Source: Metallyticus violacea
Taxonomy: Eukaryota > Arthropoda > Insecta > Mantodea > Metallyticidae
Assembly (NCBI GenBank): GCA_030762175.1
Contig: JAUJEO010000019.1
Span: 1,494,001-1,558,000 of the forward strand
Length of the DNA stretch: 64,000 nt
Direction of reading: 5' to 3'
The position numbers and the translations under genes are program-made. Below, in pieces: positions 10,791 through 22,587 of the stretch. The notes under the pieces were generated by a model. That model made no database searches and was not told where the DNA came from. It saw nothing but the letters and a program-made list of their open reading frames with translations. Every line of letters starts with the position of its first letter. Position 1 is the stretch's first letter.

Positions 10791-11679
10791 CGAGGGTAAT
10801 CTCAAAAGTAAGGTCTCTTATTTTTTTAAAAATATAGAGAAACATTTATTTTCAAAACTGGTAAATAGTTTTGAAGCTTGAACATTCTTGTACTCTTCTA
10901 CATAATTGCTATTTTTGTAAGTGCTGTGGCAGTTTTTGTATGCCCATGTCATACCAGCTCGCCGCCATGCTATTGAGAAAGCGAACCTTAGATCTCACCT
11001 CATAGTTGTCGCTAAAGTGCCTTCCAGTCAAACATTCTTTCAATTTGGGAAACAAGTGGTAGTTGCTGGGTGCTAAGTCCAGACTATAGGGTGGATGGGT
11101 GATGATGTTCCATCCAAACTGTTGCAGAAGATCCATGGTTTGACAGGCAAGTGTTGTCTGGAGAAGGCTTATGCCCTTGCTGAACATTCCTCTTCTCCAG
11201 TTCTGAATCGCCCGTCTTGAGTTTCTGAGTGACTCACAATACCTGTCAGCATTTATTGTCGTCCCAGGAGCCATGAAGTCAAACGGCAATATCCCCTTTT
11301 GATCCCAAAACACAGTTGCAATGACTTTACCTGTAGATTGTGTTCTTTTGAATTTTTGCAGCTTGGGTGAAGAGGAATGCCGCCATTCAAGTAATTGTTG
11401 TTTAGTCTCAGGTGTGAAGTGGAAAGCCCACATTTCATCACCTGTGACAATTGAATCCAAAAGGTTTTCCTTTGGGCAAATTTTGCACTTGGTGGTAGGG
11501 GTAAATGGAATCTCCATTACAACTGGCTGTCATGCCAAGACTGAGTGCCCCAGCGGCTGTGTGATACATTCTGTAGCAAGTTGGGGAAGCAACAAACACA
11601 ACAGAGTGGCCAACAGTCGTGCAAAAACTTTCTCTGCAGCCCCAGCACTCTGGAGACCTTACTTTTGGGATTGCCCTCA
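10791..11679 (-). mobile_element. mariner element, internally deleted (about 890 bp)
   Basis: Both ends are present: CGAGGGTAATCTCAAAAGTA at the left and TGAGGGCAATCCCAAAAGTA (minus strand) at the right, each flanked by TA. A normal mariner is about 1.3 kb. The missing portion is the N-terminal DNA-binding region of the transposase, while the 5' untranslated part and the catalytic domain remain. The copy could have been mobilised in trans through its ends, but no longer encodes a working enzyme. Confidence 0.9.
10909..11517 (-). pseudogene. mariner transposase catalytic domain, inactivated
   Basis: The frame reads LDSIVTGDEMWAF (first catalytic Asp kept), TVFWDQKG, then LLQTTLACQT where active mariners have HDNARPH, and SLDLAPSNYHLF where they have SPDLAPSDYHLF. 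Two of the three metal-binding aspartates are therefore lost (Asp to Thr or nearby, and Asp to Asn). The C-terminus reads DMGIQKLPQHLQKC, typical of the family. The helix-turn-helix domains are deleted. The last residues before the deletion junction are unlike mariner. Confidence 0.9.
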
Positions 11680-11681
11680 TA

Positions 11682-12465
11682 GTATGCCAGGCATAAAATA
11701 CATTGTTAAGAATAAATTTGGTTTATTTGGCGATTATGGCTTGTGAGGTTTTGCTCTTAGCATTTTACAACAAGCCTATGAGCAGCTTTTGTCTGAAATT
11801 ATTTGTAACTGGAAATTCAGGAGTGTTTCTACTTATTTTCATATTTACTTAGTAAATTTCACTTAGTTACAAGGTAGTCAAGTCTATCTTTCAGGTACAA
11901 GAGATATTCAGAAAATGTTTATAGGTTTTTTTGACATAGTAACATATACCTGTTTAAATTTGTTAGTTCAGTTACTAAATTATACTTCTGTATAAAGGTT
12001 CTGTGTTAAAGAAATGGAGACACAGAGTTCTAAAAGTTAAGGTGCTCACTCAGAAAATATGAAAAAAATTATAGGTTTTGATTTTAAAATTTCTTTAATC
12101 ACTTCACAACTCATGCAAAAACAATGATTACGGAAAAATTTCATTTTATAAAATAAATCCTTTTAAGAAATAAGATTTACCATGTCTTTACATTCTTTTT
12201 TTTCTGAAATGTTCCATCTACCCACAAAACAAATTGTGGTTATTTTTGAAAAAATCCTGTATATGCCATATGATAGCCCATTTTTTTTACTGTAAATCAA
12301 CATAATATCTACTAGCTGTTACCAATGAGTCTCAACTATGGGCACATGTCCTTAATCATTGGAGCTGGGGCAAAAAAATTAGATTATTTATTATAGTCTT
12401 AAAAGTGACTTAAACCAGGAAATGTGTTAAGAAACTTGCAGTACATTACCTTTACAGTAGCTTTC
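11682..12465. other. No recognised feature
   Basis: AT-rich DNA with no coding signature. Confidence 0.4.
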
Positions 12466-12469
12466 CTAT

Positions 12470-12566
12470 GTTATATATACAAATGAGTCGGTATTAGGTG
12501 ACACTAAAATTTCACTAACTGCTAACTGTTTAGTGTCACAATACTGACTCATTTGTATATTTAACA
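12470..12566. repeat. Short hairpin repeat, possible MITE
   Basis: TATACAAATGAGTCGGTATT followed by GTGACACTAAA (about 12475-12510) is complementary to TTTAGTGTCAC and ATACTGACTCATTTGTATA (about 12529-12561). The arms are about 33 bp with a short spacer. No protein match; a miniature inverted-repeat element is the simplest reading, though a clear target duplication was not found. Confidence 0.65.
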
Positions 12567-13449
12567 ACTTCACTGTTCCTAACTTCTTTTAAGATTACAG
12601 TTTCCTATGTGAGTTGAAAAGTGTGGTGGGGGTCATCTCGTGCTTGACTGGAGGAAAACAGTTTAGTTACAATGGTAAAAAATGTCAACTCTGCACAGTC
12701 TTTAGAGGATCTTTCATGTCTTCAATTGGTTTTTGGAATTTAAGAGTTGTCAAACATTTTTTAAAGATGGAGAAATTTGCAAGAAGACACCTTGTGGCTT
12801 CTATGAGGCTAGAGGCTAATAGATTGGGAAATGTCCCAAAACATTATATTCAGGAAACTTTCTTCTTACCGGGTACCCCATAACCTTAGTGAAAGGTAGA
12901 AAGTGGGTATGTGGAATGGTGCTACAAATTCTGCAGAGATACATTAACAGGGACTTCTGCTATATTTGTTAAATCATAACAGATGAAACATGGCTCTATC
13001 ATTATGATCTGAAAACTAAGCATAGTGGTCAGTGTGGATCTTCCCAGTCAGAAAACCCCCAATGAAAGTCAAGAGAACAAAGAATGTAAATGTAGTGGCA
13101 TATTTCTCCATTATTAGTCATGTGGAAATAATTCTTCTCTTGAAGATGGAAGGACAATTACCACAGAATGACATCATGACAGTTTGTCTCCCAAAAGTTT
13201 TCCAAAAGTAATATGAAAAACAGTGTGAACCAGATTCAAAGGCATCAGACTGCACTATAGCAATGTAGCTGCCCATACTGCCAATGCTACATTTAAATTC
13301 TGGGAGAGTACCTCTGGGAAGCTTGCCACTCATCCTCATGGTCCTGATCTGTTACCATATTACTTCTTTTAGTTGCCTTTGGTGAAGAACTAATTGTCAG
13401 AAAAGTGATTTTCAAGTCCTGAAGATACTGTAGTATCATACAAAGAGGG

Positions 13450-13866
13450 TATAACCAATGTAAAAAGATTTGTTCACATTAACTCCATTCACTTACATAA
13501 AAATTGTATATATGTTTCTGGAGTGATCCCTCCCATCTTCAGCCTGTAGACTAACTGCTGTCAGAAGTGGCAATTGGGTCTCTTGATGTTCTTGTGGCTG
13601 CATCTGTTGGTTCTATTAGGAATTTGCTGAGTTCGTCCATTGGAGGGAAATCAAAATTCATTAAGTTTTCCTTGTTTTTTATAATGAAAATTTTTTTCCA
13701 AGTGGAAAGTTCTATAGCATTGTGAAGTTGTTTCAGTAGTTTTGTCTCTGGTTTTGTAGTTTTGTTTCATATTTTTATGTAAGTGAATGGAGTTAATGTG
13801 AACAAATTTTTGTACATTGGTTATATATATACCATTCCATTGTCAACAGCTTCATAAGTACATTTA
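13450..13866 (+). mobile_element. Penelope-derived foldback insertion, 417 bp
   Basis: Flanked by a 12-bp duplication (ATACAAAGAGGG at 13438-13449 and 13867-13878) that interrupts the mariner relic at codons YKEG. The left part is a long reverse-oriented Penelope 3' end, including the antisense of the EKIFIIKNKENLMNF tail. The right arm is only the last 55 bases or so of the same terminus. The family tail ATTGTCAACAGCTTCATAAG closes the element. Confidence 0.88.
13514..13542 (-). ncRNA. hammerhead-like core in 417-bp foldback element
   Basis: Minus-strand CTGAAGA (13542-13536), a GGGAG hairpin and GAAAC (13518-13514). Both conserved boxes are intact; the downstream triplet is unclear because stem III has drifted. 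Confidence 0.4.
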
Positions 13867-14149
13867 ATACAAAGAGGGGCTTAGCACCATTGAGAACATT
13901 GAATGGTGTCAGGCTTACAGTCATAGTTTTAAAGGGTGACCAGGCATATAGATGCTGAGGGGGAAATCTTTGAGAAGATGATGGTAAGTTACAAATTATT
14001 GTTACCTAATATCTGGCCTGTATCTGGAAAATTTGTGAGTATCCCTTGCACTGCTGAAATAATCTGATGAGATAATTACTCTCTATGGTATGGGTGAAAA
14101 TCTTATAACAACATAATCCTGAGAATGTGTTGCATTAAGCACAGCATTT

Positions 14150-14400
14150 AGTGATTTGTTTATTTACTTAGTTTATTTATGGATGCTCTTTAGCATCTCA
14201 GGTCATCAGTGTCCCTTCAATTCAGAGTGTAAAACAGCCAATAAATTTTGTTCAGAGGCCTCTTTTTTCAAGCTTGAGGTTATTTTATGTGCCTTAAATC
14301 TATGAAACAGGACTCACGGTTTACTTCCCTTCTGAAGGAAGCCATACTTTGGAGTTTTTTGCCTGAAAAAATCCACCGATACTGCCAGGATTCAAACCAT
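14150..14400 (-). mobile_element. tRNA-derived SINE, family B
   Basis: Minus-strand tRNA-like head with a B box decayed to GGTTTGAATCC near 14390, a body with GGAAGTAAACCGTGAGTCC, and a 3' end with GATGCTAAAGAGCATCCATAAATAAAC. The same body recurs at 16896-17157 and 45030-45300. Confidence 0.8.
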
Positions 14401-14713
14401 AATATAGGATTATGAAAGTATTAAGTGAGAAATATTTTACAGACTATAAATGAATATGCATCTTTATCTCAACATTTCATAAAATGGCATCTTTGAGAGA
14501 TATGTTTAAACAGTATTATTATGTTGTACATGATACATTTGACTATTTAATTTTTATAAAATGGAGGAATATTTGGCAGGCTATAAAAAGATTAGTCAGA
14601 CTTTATTTTATTTTTGAAAAAACTTTCTACTACATTTGAGTCTAAATAGATATAAATTATCTATTGATAGAAAAATAAGATGCCTTTAATTTTAAATAAC
14701 TGGAATTTTCACA

Positions 14714-15097
14714 GTGAAATGTAACAATAGGAAACCCCTCAAATTTCACAGTTTTTTTTACCAGCTTACTTGGGCATATTTTGAGGGCTGTTGCCTTGAT
14801 CATCAGCATGGAGTCAATGCCAGCTTTCTAGCATGGTATGCAGATGTCTCTGTAGATTTTATGAATTTAGTGAGATTATTGGTCAGAAGATCAAAGTCAA
14901 ATAATTTTTTTATTAATGATGGTTTCACAGGCAATCGGCCAGGTGAAGATCTTGTTGTTCTCCAAGCTTTCAGCAATCGTGACTCTGGCCTTCAGGGAAC
15001 TCTTGATTTCAACTTTTGCCGGTTTTTATTATTACCACATGTTTATTCTTATAACAATCAGGCATTTACAAAATTAATTGCAAAGATTGCAACATGA
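14714..15097. other. Unidentified open region
   Basis: A 127-codon plus-strand frame is open here, with no motif I recognise. The minus strand also has long open stretches, such as KSSLKARVTIAESLENNKIF near 14950-15010 and AGIDSMLMIKATALKICP near 14772-14827, the latter ending at a plausible GTAAGC donor. Base composition is less AT-rich than the flanks. It could be a decayed transposon or an isolated exon. I assign no strand or function. Confidence 0.35.
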
Positions 15098-16250
15098 AAT
15101 ACATAGCAAAACCAAAAGAAGATGAACTATGCAGGTTACGTTTATTCTTGTTGATTGGTATTCAATCAATAATACAAACAAAAGTTTTCATAGGTTTAAG
15201 CTAATGGAAACAATTTTAAAAAAATCATAGTAATTGGATATTGAGAGTAAGATAAAAATATGAATGTCTCTTTTAAACACATTTGAATTTTCTTACATTT
15301 TGCATTATATTTTTAAAAACAGAAATGTTAACTTTCAAGATCAGTGGGGCATTTTCCCTTGTGCACGTCATCCATCCATAGTGGGTACAAGATGCAAGAG
15401 TGGGACATTTACTGCAGCTTTCCTTACCCTCTACATTTCAAGGAGCACATGAGGAATGTGCAATAGCATAACATTTCTGACACAAAAACCATGATTTTCC
15501 AGATGAACCAAACTTATAAAAGCTCTTCAGATACACATAAAATGTACTCTATGGGAGAATATATTCATTAACATAAACAAAGAAAATGTAGTTAACTTTG
15601 ATCTTCTGAACAGTAATAACTTCATCACCAAATTTATAAAATATACAAAGAGACATCTGCATACCATGATGCAAAACTGACAGCGAACTTATGCTGATGA
15701 TGAAGGTAATAGAGCTAAATATATCTCAATGCTAAAAATTAGCAAAAATAGTGAAATTTGAGTGATTTCCTATAAAATTTATATAATTAAATATTTATTG
15801 ATTTTAGTTCTATAAAGTTAAAAAGGAACAAACCATAATCACTTGGAAAAAAATTATAATAATGTACTTCATATAGTTGAGTATTTTAGTTATAGTCTAT
15901 CTATATCATTTAAATACTGATTATTTCAGTATTAACATTTATTTTATATATAAACCAAAGTTCATCTAGTCTTTGCTTAGAAGTTCAGTATTTAACTCTG
16001 GCATTGTTTCATCATAAATTCATTTTGGAGAATAGCATTTCAAAATTTTAATTTGGTTTCGAATAAGCTATATTCAGTCAGTATTTCCATTAGTAGTGGT
16101 GGTGGCGGCAGTGGATCTTATGCATCAACATACAGAATTTTTTGTAACAAAATAAACACAAATAAAAAACATTACTTTTAAAATATAACAATTAGAAACG
16201 GTGCCTTAGGCAATTCCAGAAGGCAATTCCAATCAAAATTTATTCCAATT
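15098..16250. other. No confirmed feature
   Basis: Mostly AT-rich. A short cysteine-containing segment on the minus strand near 15345-15430 (CSKCPTLASCTHYGWMTC) looks coding-like, but I could not assign it. Confidence 0.35.
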
Positions 16251-16254
16251 TGAT

Positions 16255-16790
16255 TTTCCTACTAGCAAACCTAAACTAGGCTGCCCCTAAGATTTTGTTT
16301 GTATGGCTTACTTTTTGTTATTTCAAAGCATTTTTAGGTATGGCTTAGTATTATGGGATAGTAATCCAAGGATAGCAGAAGTGCTAAAAATTAAAAAAAG
16401 TTATTAGAATTATAACAAACTCTAAGAAAACTGAACATTTGAACATTGCAAGCCACTATTTATAGATCTAGAAATTCTTACAGTTATTAATTTATATATT
16501 TATGATGTTTTGGTACATATTAAAGAGAATTTGCAAATTTATAATGTAAGGAGTGAAATACATATAACACATGTAACAGGAGCAGAGCACACATGCCATT
16601 TCACAGGTTGCAGATGACCTCTGGATATTACAAAATAACAGGAATAAAACTTTTCAATTCACTTCCTTTAGAAATCAGTGCTGTAAATATTCAGCTATTC
16701 AAAGAGAGAATATATAAATTGTTAATTAAACATCCTTTCTACAGCATACAAGAATTTGAAGTAGAAAATAAGAGTAATATGAAATAATAT
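16255..16790 (+). pseudogene. Non-LTR retrotransposon RT C-terminal end (CR1/Jockey-like)
   Basis: Frames over this stretch spell the usual C-terminal phrases of CR1- or Jockey-like polymerases: QKKVIRII near 16390, YIYDVLVHIKENL near 16495, and GIKLFNSLPLEI at about 16632-16667, ending HPFYSIQEFEVE. The fragment is 5'-truncated and carries frameshifts upstream of 16593. The C-terminal 64 codons are open to a TAA. Confidence 0.75.
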
Positions 16791-16895
16791 TAAAAAAAAA
16801 GTTATAATGTAAATAAGCTGTTACTCTTCATCCATAGACTTTAAGCCTCTCTCTCCTTTTTTTTTTGACAAAGCCTATTGTAATTACCAAATAGG

Positions 16896-17157
16896 TTTTT
16901 TTTTTGTTTATTTATGGAAACCCTTTAACACCTCAGGTCATCAGAATCCCATTCAATTCAGGGTGTGAAATGGCCGACAAATTTTGCTCAGAAGCCTCTT
17001 TTTTCAGGCTTGAGGTTCTTTATCGTGTACGACATGGGACCCACAGCTTTACTTCCCTTCCGAAGGAAGCCATACTTAGGATTTTTACACCCGAAAAATT
17101 CCATGGGTCCTGGCCAGGATGGAACCTGGGATCTTGGGTTTAGGATTACCAAATGGT
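16896..17157 (-). mobile_element. tRNA-derived SINE, family B
   Basis: Minus strand: a head near 17157-17100 with a diverged B box (GATCCCAGGTTCCATCCTGG), a body with GGAAGTAAAGCTGTGGGTCC, and a tail CCATAAATAAAC followed by a run of A. It corresponds block by block to the copies at 14150-14400 and 45030-45300. Confidence 0.85.
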
Positions 17158-17164
17158 GAATAAA

Positions 17165-18240
17165 CAATTGTTATTATCGACTTAACTCCCCCAGTCCCCG
17201 GTTCATCAGCAGTTACCTACTGGAATATCCAGGGGACTGGGCTCGGATCCAACCAAAAACAAAAACAACATTAAAAGTAATTTATATATTAAATACAATA
17301 TTCATTTATATTTCCTACAATACTAAACCTTCCCCTCCCTCCTTTTTTAATTAAACCCATTCAGCCAAATTTCTCTCCTTAAGAGTTGCTTATTCCTTAG
17401 GACCTTATACACACTAACACCCTGGTTATTGGTGTGTAAGGATCCTGTTTAACTAATACTAGATTAGTCCCATACCCTCCCCTACTCATTTCATTCTCCT
17501 TGCACTATATGACAATTCTACACCATTTCTTAAGCACCTTTCCTAAGTATTTTACATCCATAACCATTTTTGTCTTACCTTGCATATGTATTTTTCCAGT
17601 TCCTTAATGTTTTTTCATTTGATTTTAAATTTAAAATTTTTCTACCTCTTATTTCATCTGGTAAGTTTTCCCACTTTCGTAATAGGAACTGTTCCCTCCA
17701 AAACTTGGTTTGCTTACATTCTAGTACATAATGCCAAGTGCTATATGGTTCTGCACACATAGGACATTTCCCCTTAGTGTATCCATTTTTTAATCCACTT
17801 AAATATTTTACCCGTTCTAAAACATGCCAACCCTTCCCTTCCTATCTTATCTCAAATTTCAATATATCTTTCTCTTCCCGACACAATTTTTAGCGTACCA
17901 TATAATTTCAGAGATTTTTTTGGTGTTAAGATTTGCCCATATTTCTAGTTTTTCAATATCCTCAATTCTTATTACCTCTTTCCAAAATACTTTACCCAGT
18001 CTTTCTCCCTCGTACCATACTAGTCCCATATGTGCTTCTTGTAGGATATTTTGGATTTTGGATAACCAAGTTTCTCTCCCCTTAATTCTTCCTTGTGCTA
18101 CCAAATACTGATTAATGATATTCTCCTCCTCTAGTTTCCCTATTCTATACCAATATTTCAATACTCTTTCTTATGATCTTGCTTTTATAACCCAATCTTC
18201 CTAGTTCCATTAGGGCAACCTCTTTAGGTGAAGATCTATG
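17165..18240 (-). pseudogene. Non-LTR retrotransposon RT C-terminal region (LINE-X, copy 2)
   Basis: Two minus-strand frames, 18161-17859 and 17760-17575, give MKYWYRIGKLEEENI..FWKEVIRIEDIEK and then KCPMCAEPYSTWHYVLECK, a C-x2-C..H..C terminal motif. The layout parallels copy 1 at 8960-10185. The 3' end also matches: TTCATCAGCAGTT and CTGGAATATC here against their complements near 10270-10300. It is a relic without catalytic motifs. Confidence 0.75.
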
Positions 18241-19735
18241 TAATCCTAGAACAATCCATTAGTAAGTACCAAATAGTGTCCTACCACCTTGCAGCTTAAA
18301 GGGATTCAAAATGGTCTCTACATCTGAAAAGTTAACTTTGTGTGAATTGAGGCAGTTAAAAACATGCTGCACAGTTCAGTAAAATAATTTCAAATATGGA
18401 ACAGAAAATAATTTTTAATTTCTATATCAAAAATATAAAAAAATACTTTTCTAAAAAACTAGATGGCTAAGTTCTAGATTACAAAGCTGTATTTAATTCA
18501 GCTTAGACTTGAATTTCCAGATCCAATTACTGAGTGAGGGGTTTTCTATTATTTTACTATATTCTTAGACGACTTCTTAGAAGAAGATCCAGATAATTTT
18601 AAATGTTTGCAGAATAGGTATATTTGCATAAAAATCATAGTTTTATTTGTAGTTATGTCCATTGTCTCTTAAGATTTAAGCCAATAAAACTACTAAACTA
18701 TGAGTTTTTCTTTTATTTGTATTCTTCCTTCTAAGGTTCTGCTTAGTAACTGGATATTAAGGAAGAGAGAGCATTTAAAGTACAGGTTTCTAGATAATTT
18801 TAAACATCTTACAGCATTCCTTTTCTGCATAATTTTCCTTTCATTCAATTAAGGGCTCTCTAAGGAGCCTAGTTTTATTTTATATTTTAGAAATAAAAAA
18901 AAAAATCAATGTCTATTAGCACATAAATTTCATCATTACTGGAAGGCCTAAGGCCTGTTTTGAATTTTTTGACAATGTATGACCCACACCCAGACATGGA
19001 TCAGTGATGGTATATGGCAATATGATGGTACATAAAAAGCAATTAATAAAGCATATAAATAATATCTTGATTATCCATAAGCTTTAATTTTAGATATAAT
19101 ATCTTACTTAAATCTTATGTTCCTTAAACTAACGAGGGAATATTCACAAAAGAAATTTAGTACCTATCATAAAAGTCATTCTGCAGCCAATATATAACAA
19201 CTTTTGCAAACACTACGATATTCAAAAGCAGTTAGGTAGAAGTTGAGGTACACTTTGCTATGTCCAAGTACTCAAAGGCAGAATTACACCATGGCAACAA
19301 TATTTGCCACTTGGGAAAATTCTCAAATGTTCCATTGTGGGTGAGATGTAAACACTGCCACACATTTGAGAAAAAGCACTTGCTACTTTTATTTTGTTTT
19401 TTGCATTGTTAATTTTAAGTACAAGAGACAGCAGTGATTTTAACAGGCCAAACTCATGAAAAAAAAAAAAATACTCATTATGGAATGCAATTCCAGTTTA
19501 TTGAGGCCTACAGATGTAGTGCAGTAATAATGGAATTAAAAAGAAATCCTGAATAATTAAAGCATTAAAAGATTGAAAAGAGATGCCCTAGTACATTGGG
19601 GAGCATATGGTATTGATATTGAGACTTGGATCAGACACCTCTGTACCATGGTGACATGCAATACAGACAGCAGAAATGTGGACTAACACCAACTGACATA
19701 ATATATCTTACCTAATGGTTACCACTGATGCCTTT
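18241..19735. other. No recognised feature
   Basis: AT-rich DNA with no gene, SINE or transposon end that I can recognise. Confidence 0.4.
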
Positions 19736-19738
19736 TAG

Positions 19739-22110
19739 CAGTGCAATCATTACATGATCCATGGGCTGCATGCGGCACTCGAGGATATTTAGTGTGACTT
19801 CTGAAGTGCTTTTATTGTCATTAAATTTAATTAGTTATATGTAAAATGCTAGGAAACTTTGGATATCCCTCTATCATTCCTAGCAGGAATGCACGCGTTC
19901 TACAATAGAGTGAAAAATTGTTTGGCATATCATTTTAATTTGTTCATTGTCATCTAAAACTGTAATAATGAAATTTAGTCTTTCATAGATTCTAACAAAG
20001 AACAAGAAAAATTTAACACATTACTTTGTTTATGACAACAGTTGATTCATATTGGTAGGTTTATTGAAGTGGAGTGTTTAATAATGGCTGGTGTTTTTTT
20101 CAAAATGAAGAAAGAGAAAATTGAAAGAAGGAAGAGTCTTTTAAAACAGCTGTATTTTCTTCATACCTGCATAAAAGGAAGGCAGTGCCATGTATTTATT
20201 ATTTCATGATATAGTACAAGGTTATAAATGTTTTAATGTTATCCAAAAGATTTTAATTTGATAGCAAAAAACTAAAATACCAAGTCACAAAAATTATGTA
20301 TACAACCATTAGTCAAAATGAATTCAAAAGTATTGAATCAAGTTGCAGAAGTTTTAGCACATCATTTATAGATGCAAAAATTTAGTCTAACCATAAGAGA
20401 TGCAATATTTTCTAAATATTCAAAAAGTGATATAAACAATTGCAACTTTCTGACTCTACTTTTTTAAAGAGAGCTAACGAAATGTGGGGAGACCTGGTGC
20501 TTTGCACTCTGGAATAAATTTGTAACCATGATTACTTCAGCTTTACTCTTGATTCATCTGCAGATATTAGTTTCACCTCTCAGTTGCTTTTGTTGGTCAA
20601 ATATCATAATAAGATAGAAATTATAAATGAAAAATTCTTAATAGTAATACACAAGGAAGATATTTGTTTGAGACAGTTAAATTATTTTTTAATAAATATA
20701 AAAATTGACTTGAATAAATTTATATCACTGTGTATTGATAATTGCCGCTCAATGGTAGGTTCCCATATAGGATTTATTTATCTGTTAAAAAAAAAAAATA
20801 TAAGAGAAACCAATTATTAACATCATTTCATTGTGCATCATGAAAACCTTGATACTAAATTTGGTAAAACTTTCAAATCTGTGATGAAGAAAGTAACTAC
20901 ATAGTTAATTTCATTAGGTCATGCATTAAATCACAGCCAATTCATAGAATTTCTTAAAGAACTTAATTTACAGTATGGTGATGAACTTTTACATATCACA
21001 GTGAGATGAAAAGTAAGAGTTTTGGAATGATTTTTTAATGTTTGTTATGAAATAAAACTATTTTTATGTGAATGAGATACTACCTTAAACTAGGAACTTT
21101 CATGGTGATAACAGATGACTTCCTACCTCATATAACAGGAATACTAAATGATGTTCAAATTCAAATGGAAGGTAAAAACATATTATTCAGCTGACAAGTA
21201 CAATTTTTTCTTTGGAACAGAAATGCTAAATATATATAGAAAAACTGAGTAATAACTATTTTACTAGTTTCTCATCTCATGCTTTCAACATCTTACTGAA
21301 GAAAACTTAGAGGAATGTATAAACTTGAAACTCTTTATAGAATTTTTCACTGTACGCCGATTTTAGTGTGAGATTTAATGTTTTTTAAAATTTTTAAGCC
21401 CATTTCAATTAGTCAAATATCCCTGGCAGGTAATGACAGCAGATGTAACTGGATTGCGAATTTTTTGGACCTGAGATTAAAAATCTGAATAAGGAACTTA
21501 GTAATCTTCAGCAGAAATCAGAATTAGAAGGCATTTTTGAAGAAAAATTAAAAATTAATTTAGTTTTAGAGTTTTAGAATATACTCAGAGAAAAACAAAT
21601 AAAGTTTTAATATAAACTTGAATAATTTGGGATTTTCACAGTGAAATATAGTATCATATAATAAATTATTTATGAGGAAGTCACTCAAATAATTTGTTAT
21701 AAAATAAAGTTTTATTTTATTTATGTTGGTGTAGTAAATTTATTCTTGTTATAAATTTTATTTGATCAAAAACTTGGTACAATGTGCATATAAAATGTTG
21801 TCTCTTTTTGGATCAATGGATATTTGTGAATTTAAAATGATTGAGTCAAATTGAGTCAACCCTTACATCACTAATATTTTAAAAAAAGGAAAAATAAGTT
21901 TCTGGAGCTAATTGCTCCCATCTTCAGTTACAGATATTTGTGAAATGACTTTCAGCAAGATAAAGTTCATCAAGGGTAAACTTAGATCTCTTCTCTCCAA
22001 TGACAACTTGTAAAACATGCTGAAGATATTTCTTTTCAAATCAACCAGCTCATATTGACAAAATTATGCAAGAGAGTGGCAGAGCCAGACCAACTTCAAT
22101 AGTCTATGTA
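19739..22110 (+). pseudogene. hAT transposon relic, ZBED5/GTF2IRD2-like transposase
   Basis: The left end begins CAGTGCAATC and contains GGGCTGCATGCGGCACTCGAG, which resembles the 5' end of ZBED-type hAT elements. Across several frames the transposase reads SADISFTSQLLLLVKY, IDNCRSMVGSHIGFIYLL near 20735, LGHALNHSQFIEFLKEL near 20920, and YGDELLHITVR near 20985. The C-terminal dimerisation region is seen as CEMTFSKIKFIKGKLRS near 21940. Many stops and frameshifts break it. The right boundary is not clear. Confidence 0.75.
21895..21930 (-). ncRNA. Penelope terminal fragment with hammerhead-like core
   Basis: Minus strand: CTGAAGA (21927-21921), a perfect GGAGC/GCTCC stem and GAAAC (21902-21898). 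It lies within the hAT relic just before its C-terminal region, as an orphan scrap of the family A terminus. Stem I and the cleavage triplet are not preserved. Confidence 0.4.
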
Positions 22111-22575
22111 ATAGTAAGTTATTTAATTTTTTTTAAATAACTGCTCCCATCGGTGACATAGCTGTAGTAGAAGTAATAATAACTAATAATATAATACAAA
22201 ATGAACTATTAATATAAAAATAAATCAACATAATACTAAGATCATGATTTTTACCTCTGGAACAATGACTGTTTCATTCAATTTTGATATATTGAAAACA
22301 AACGTATCCTTTAAATTAGACTATTAGGTCTTAGTTTTATAGAATGGATACTAAATAAATCATTATATGCAGTTTAAAACAATTATAGCACCTGATAATG
22401 CTTGTACTTGGTGAGTTCCCTATTCCCTAAACTTTTATTATATTTATGGAAATTTCACACCAAAATTCCAAAGGAAAAACATCTATAAAATTACAAAAAA
22501 CAGCTTACTTTCACTATTTTCTTTGGATAATAAGTGGGTCTCAAACATTATTACATTACTCTTGTTGGATTACTT
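22111..22575. other. No recognised feature
   Basis: AT-rich spacer between the hAT relic and a SINE insertion. Confidence 0.4.
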
Positions 22576-22587
22576 GTACTTGTACAA

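Larger units (their letters stand above)
12640..13990 (+). pseudogene. Decayed mariner transposase
   Basis: Scattered over several frames are ITDETWLYHYD (first catalytic Asp near 12975), an NVNVVAYFSII-like stretch near 13090, a HPHGPDLLPYYFF segment near 13330-13370 corresponding to the PPYSPDL region, and EDTVVSYKEG followed by LSTIENIEWCQAYSHSF after the insertion at 13450-13866. The DD34D-type transposase is broken by many frameshifts and stops. I could not locate terminal inverted repeats. Confidence 0.7.

Noticed and set aside
15345..15430. piggyBac-like cysteine-rich end on the minus strand
   Set aside because: Cys spacing is suggestive, but no DDD domain or terminal repeats were found nearby.
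20584..20820. Host gene exon
   Set aside because: It is one frame of the hAT transposase relic spanning 19739-22110.
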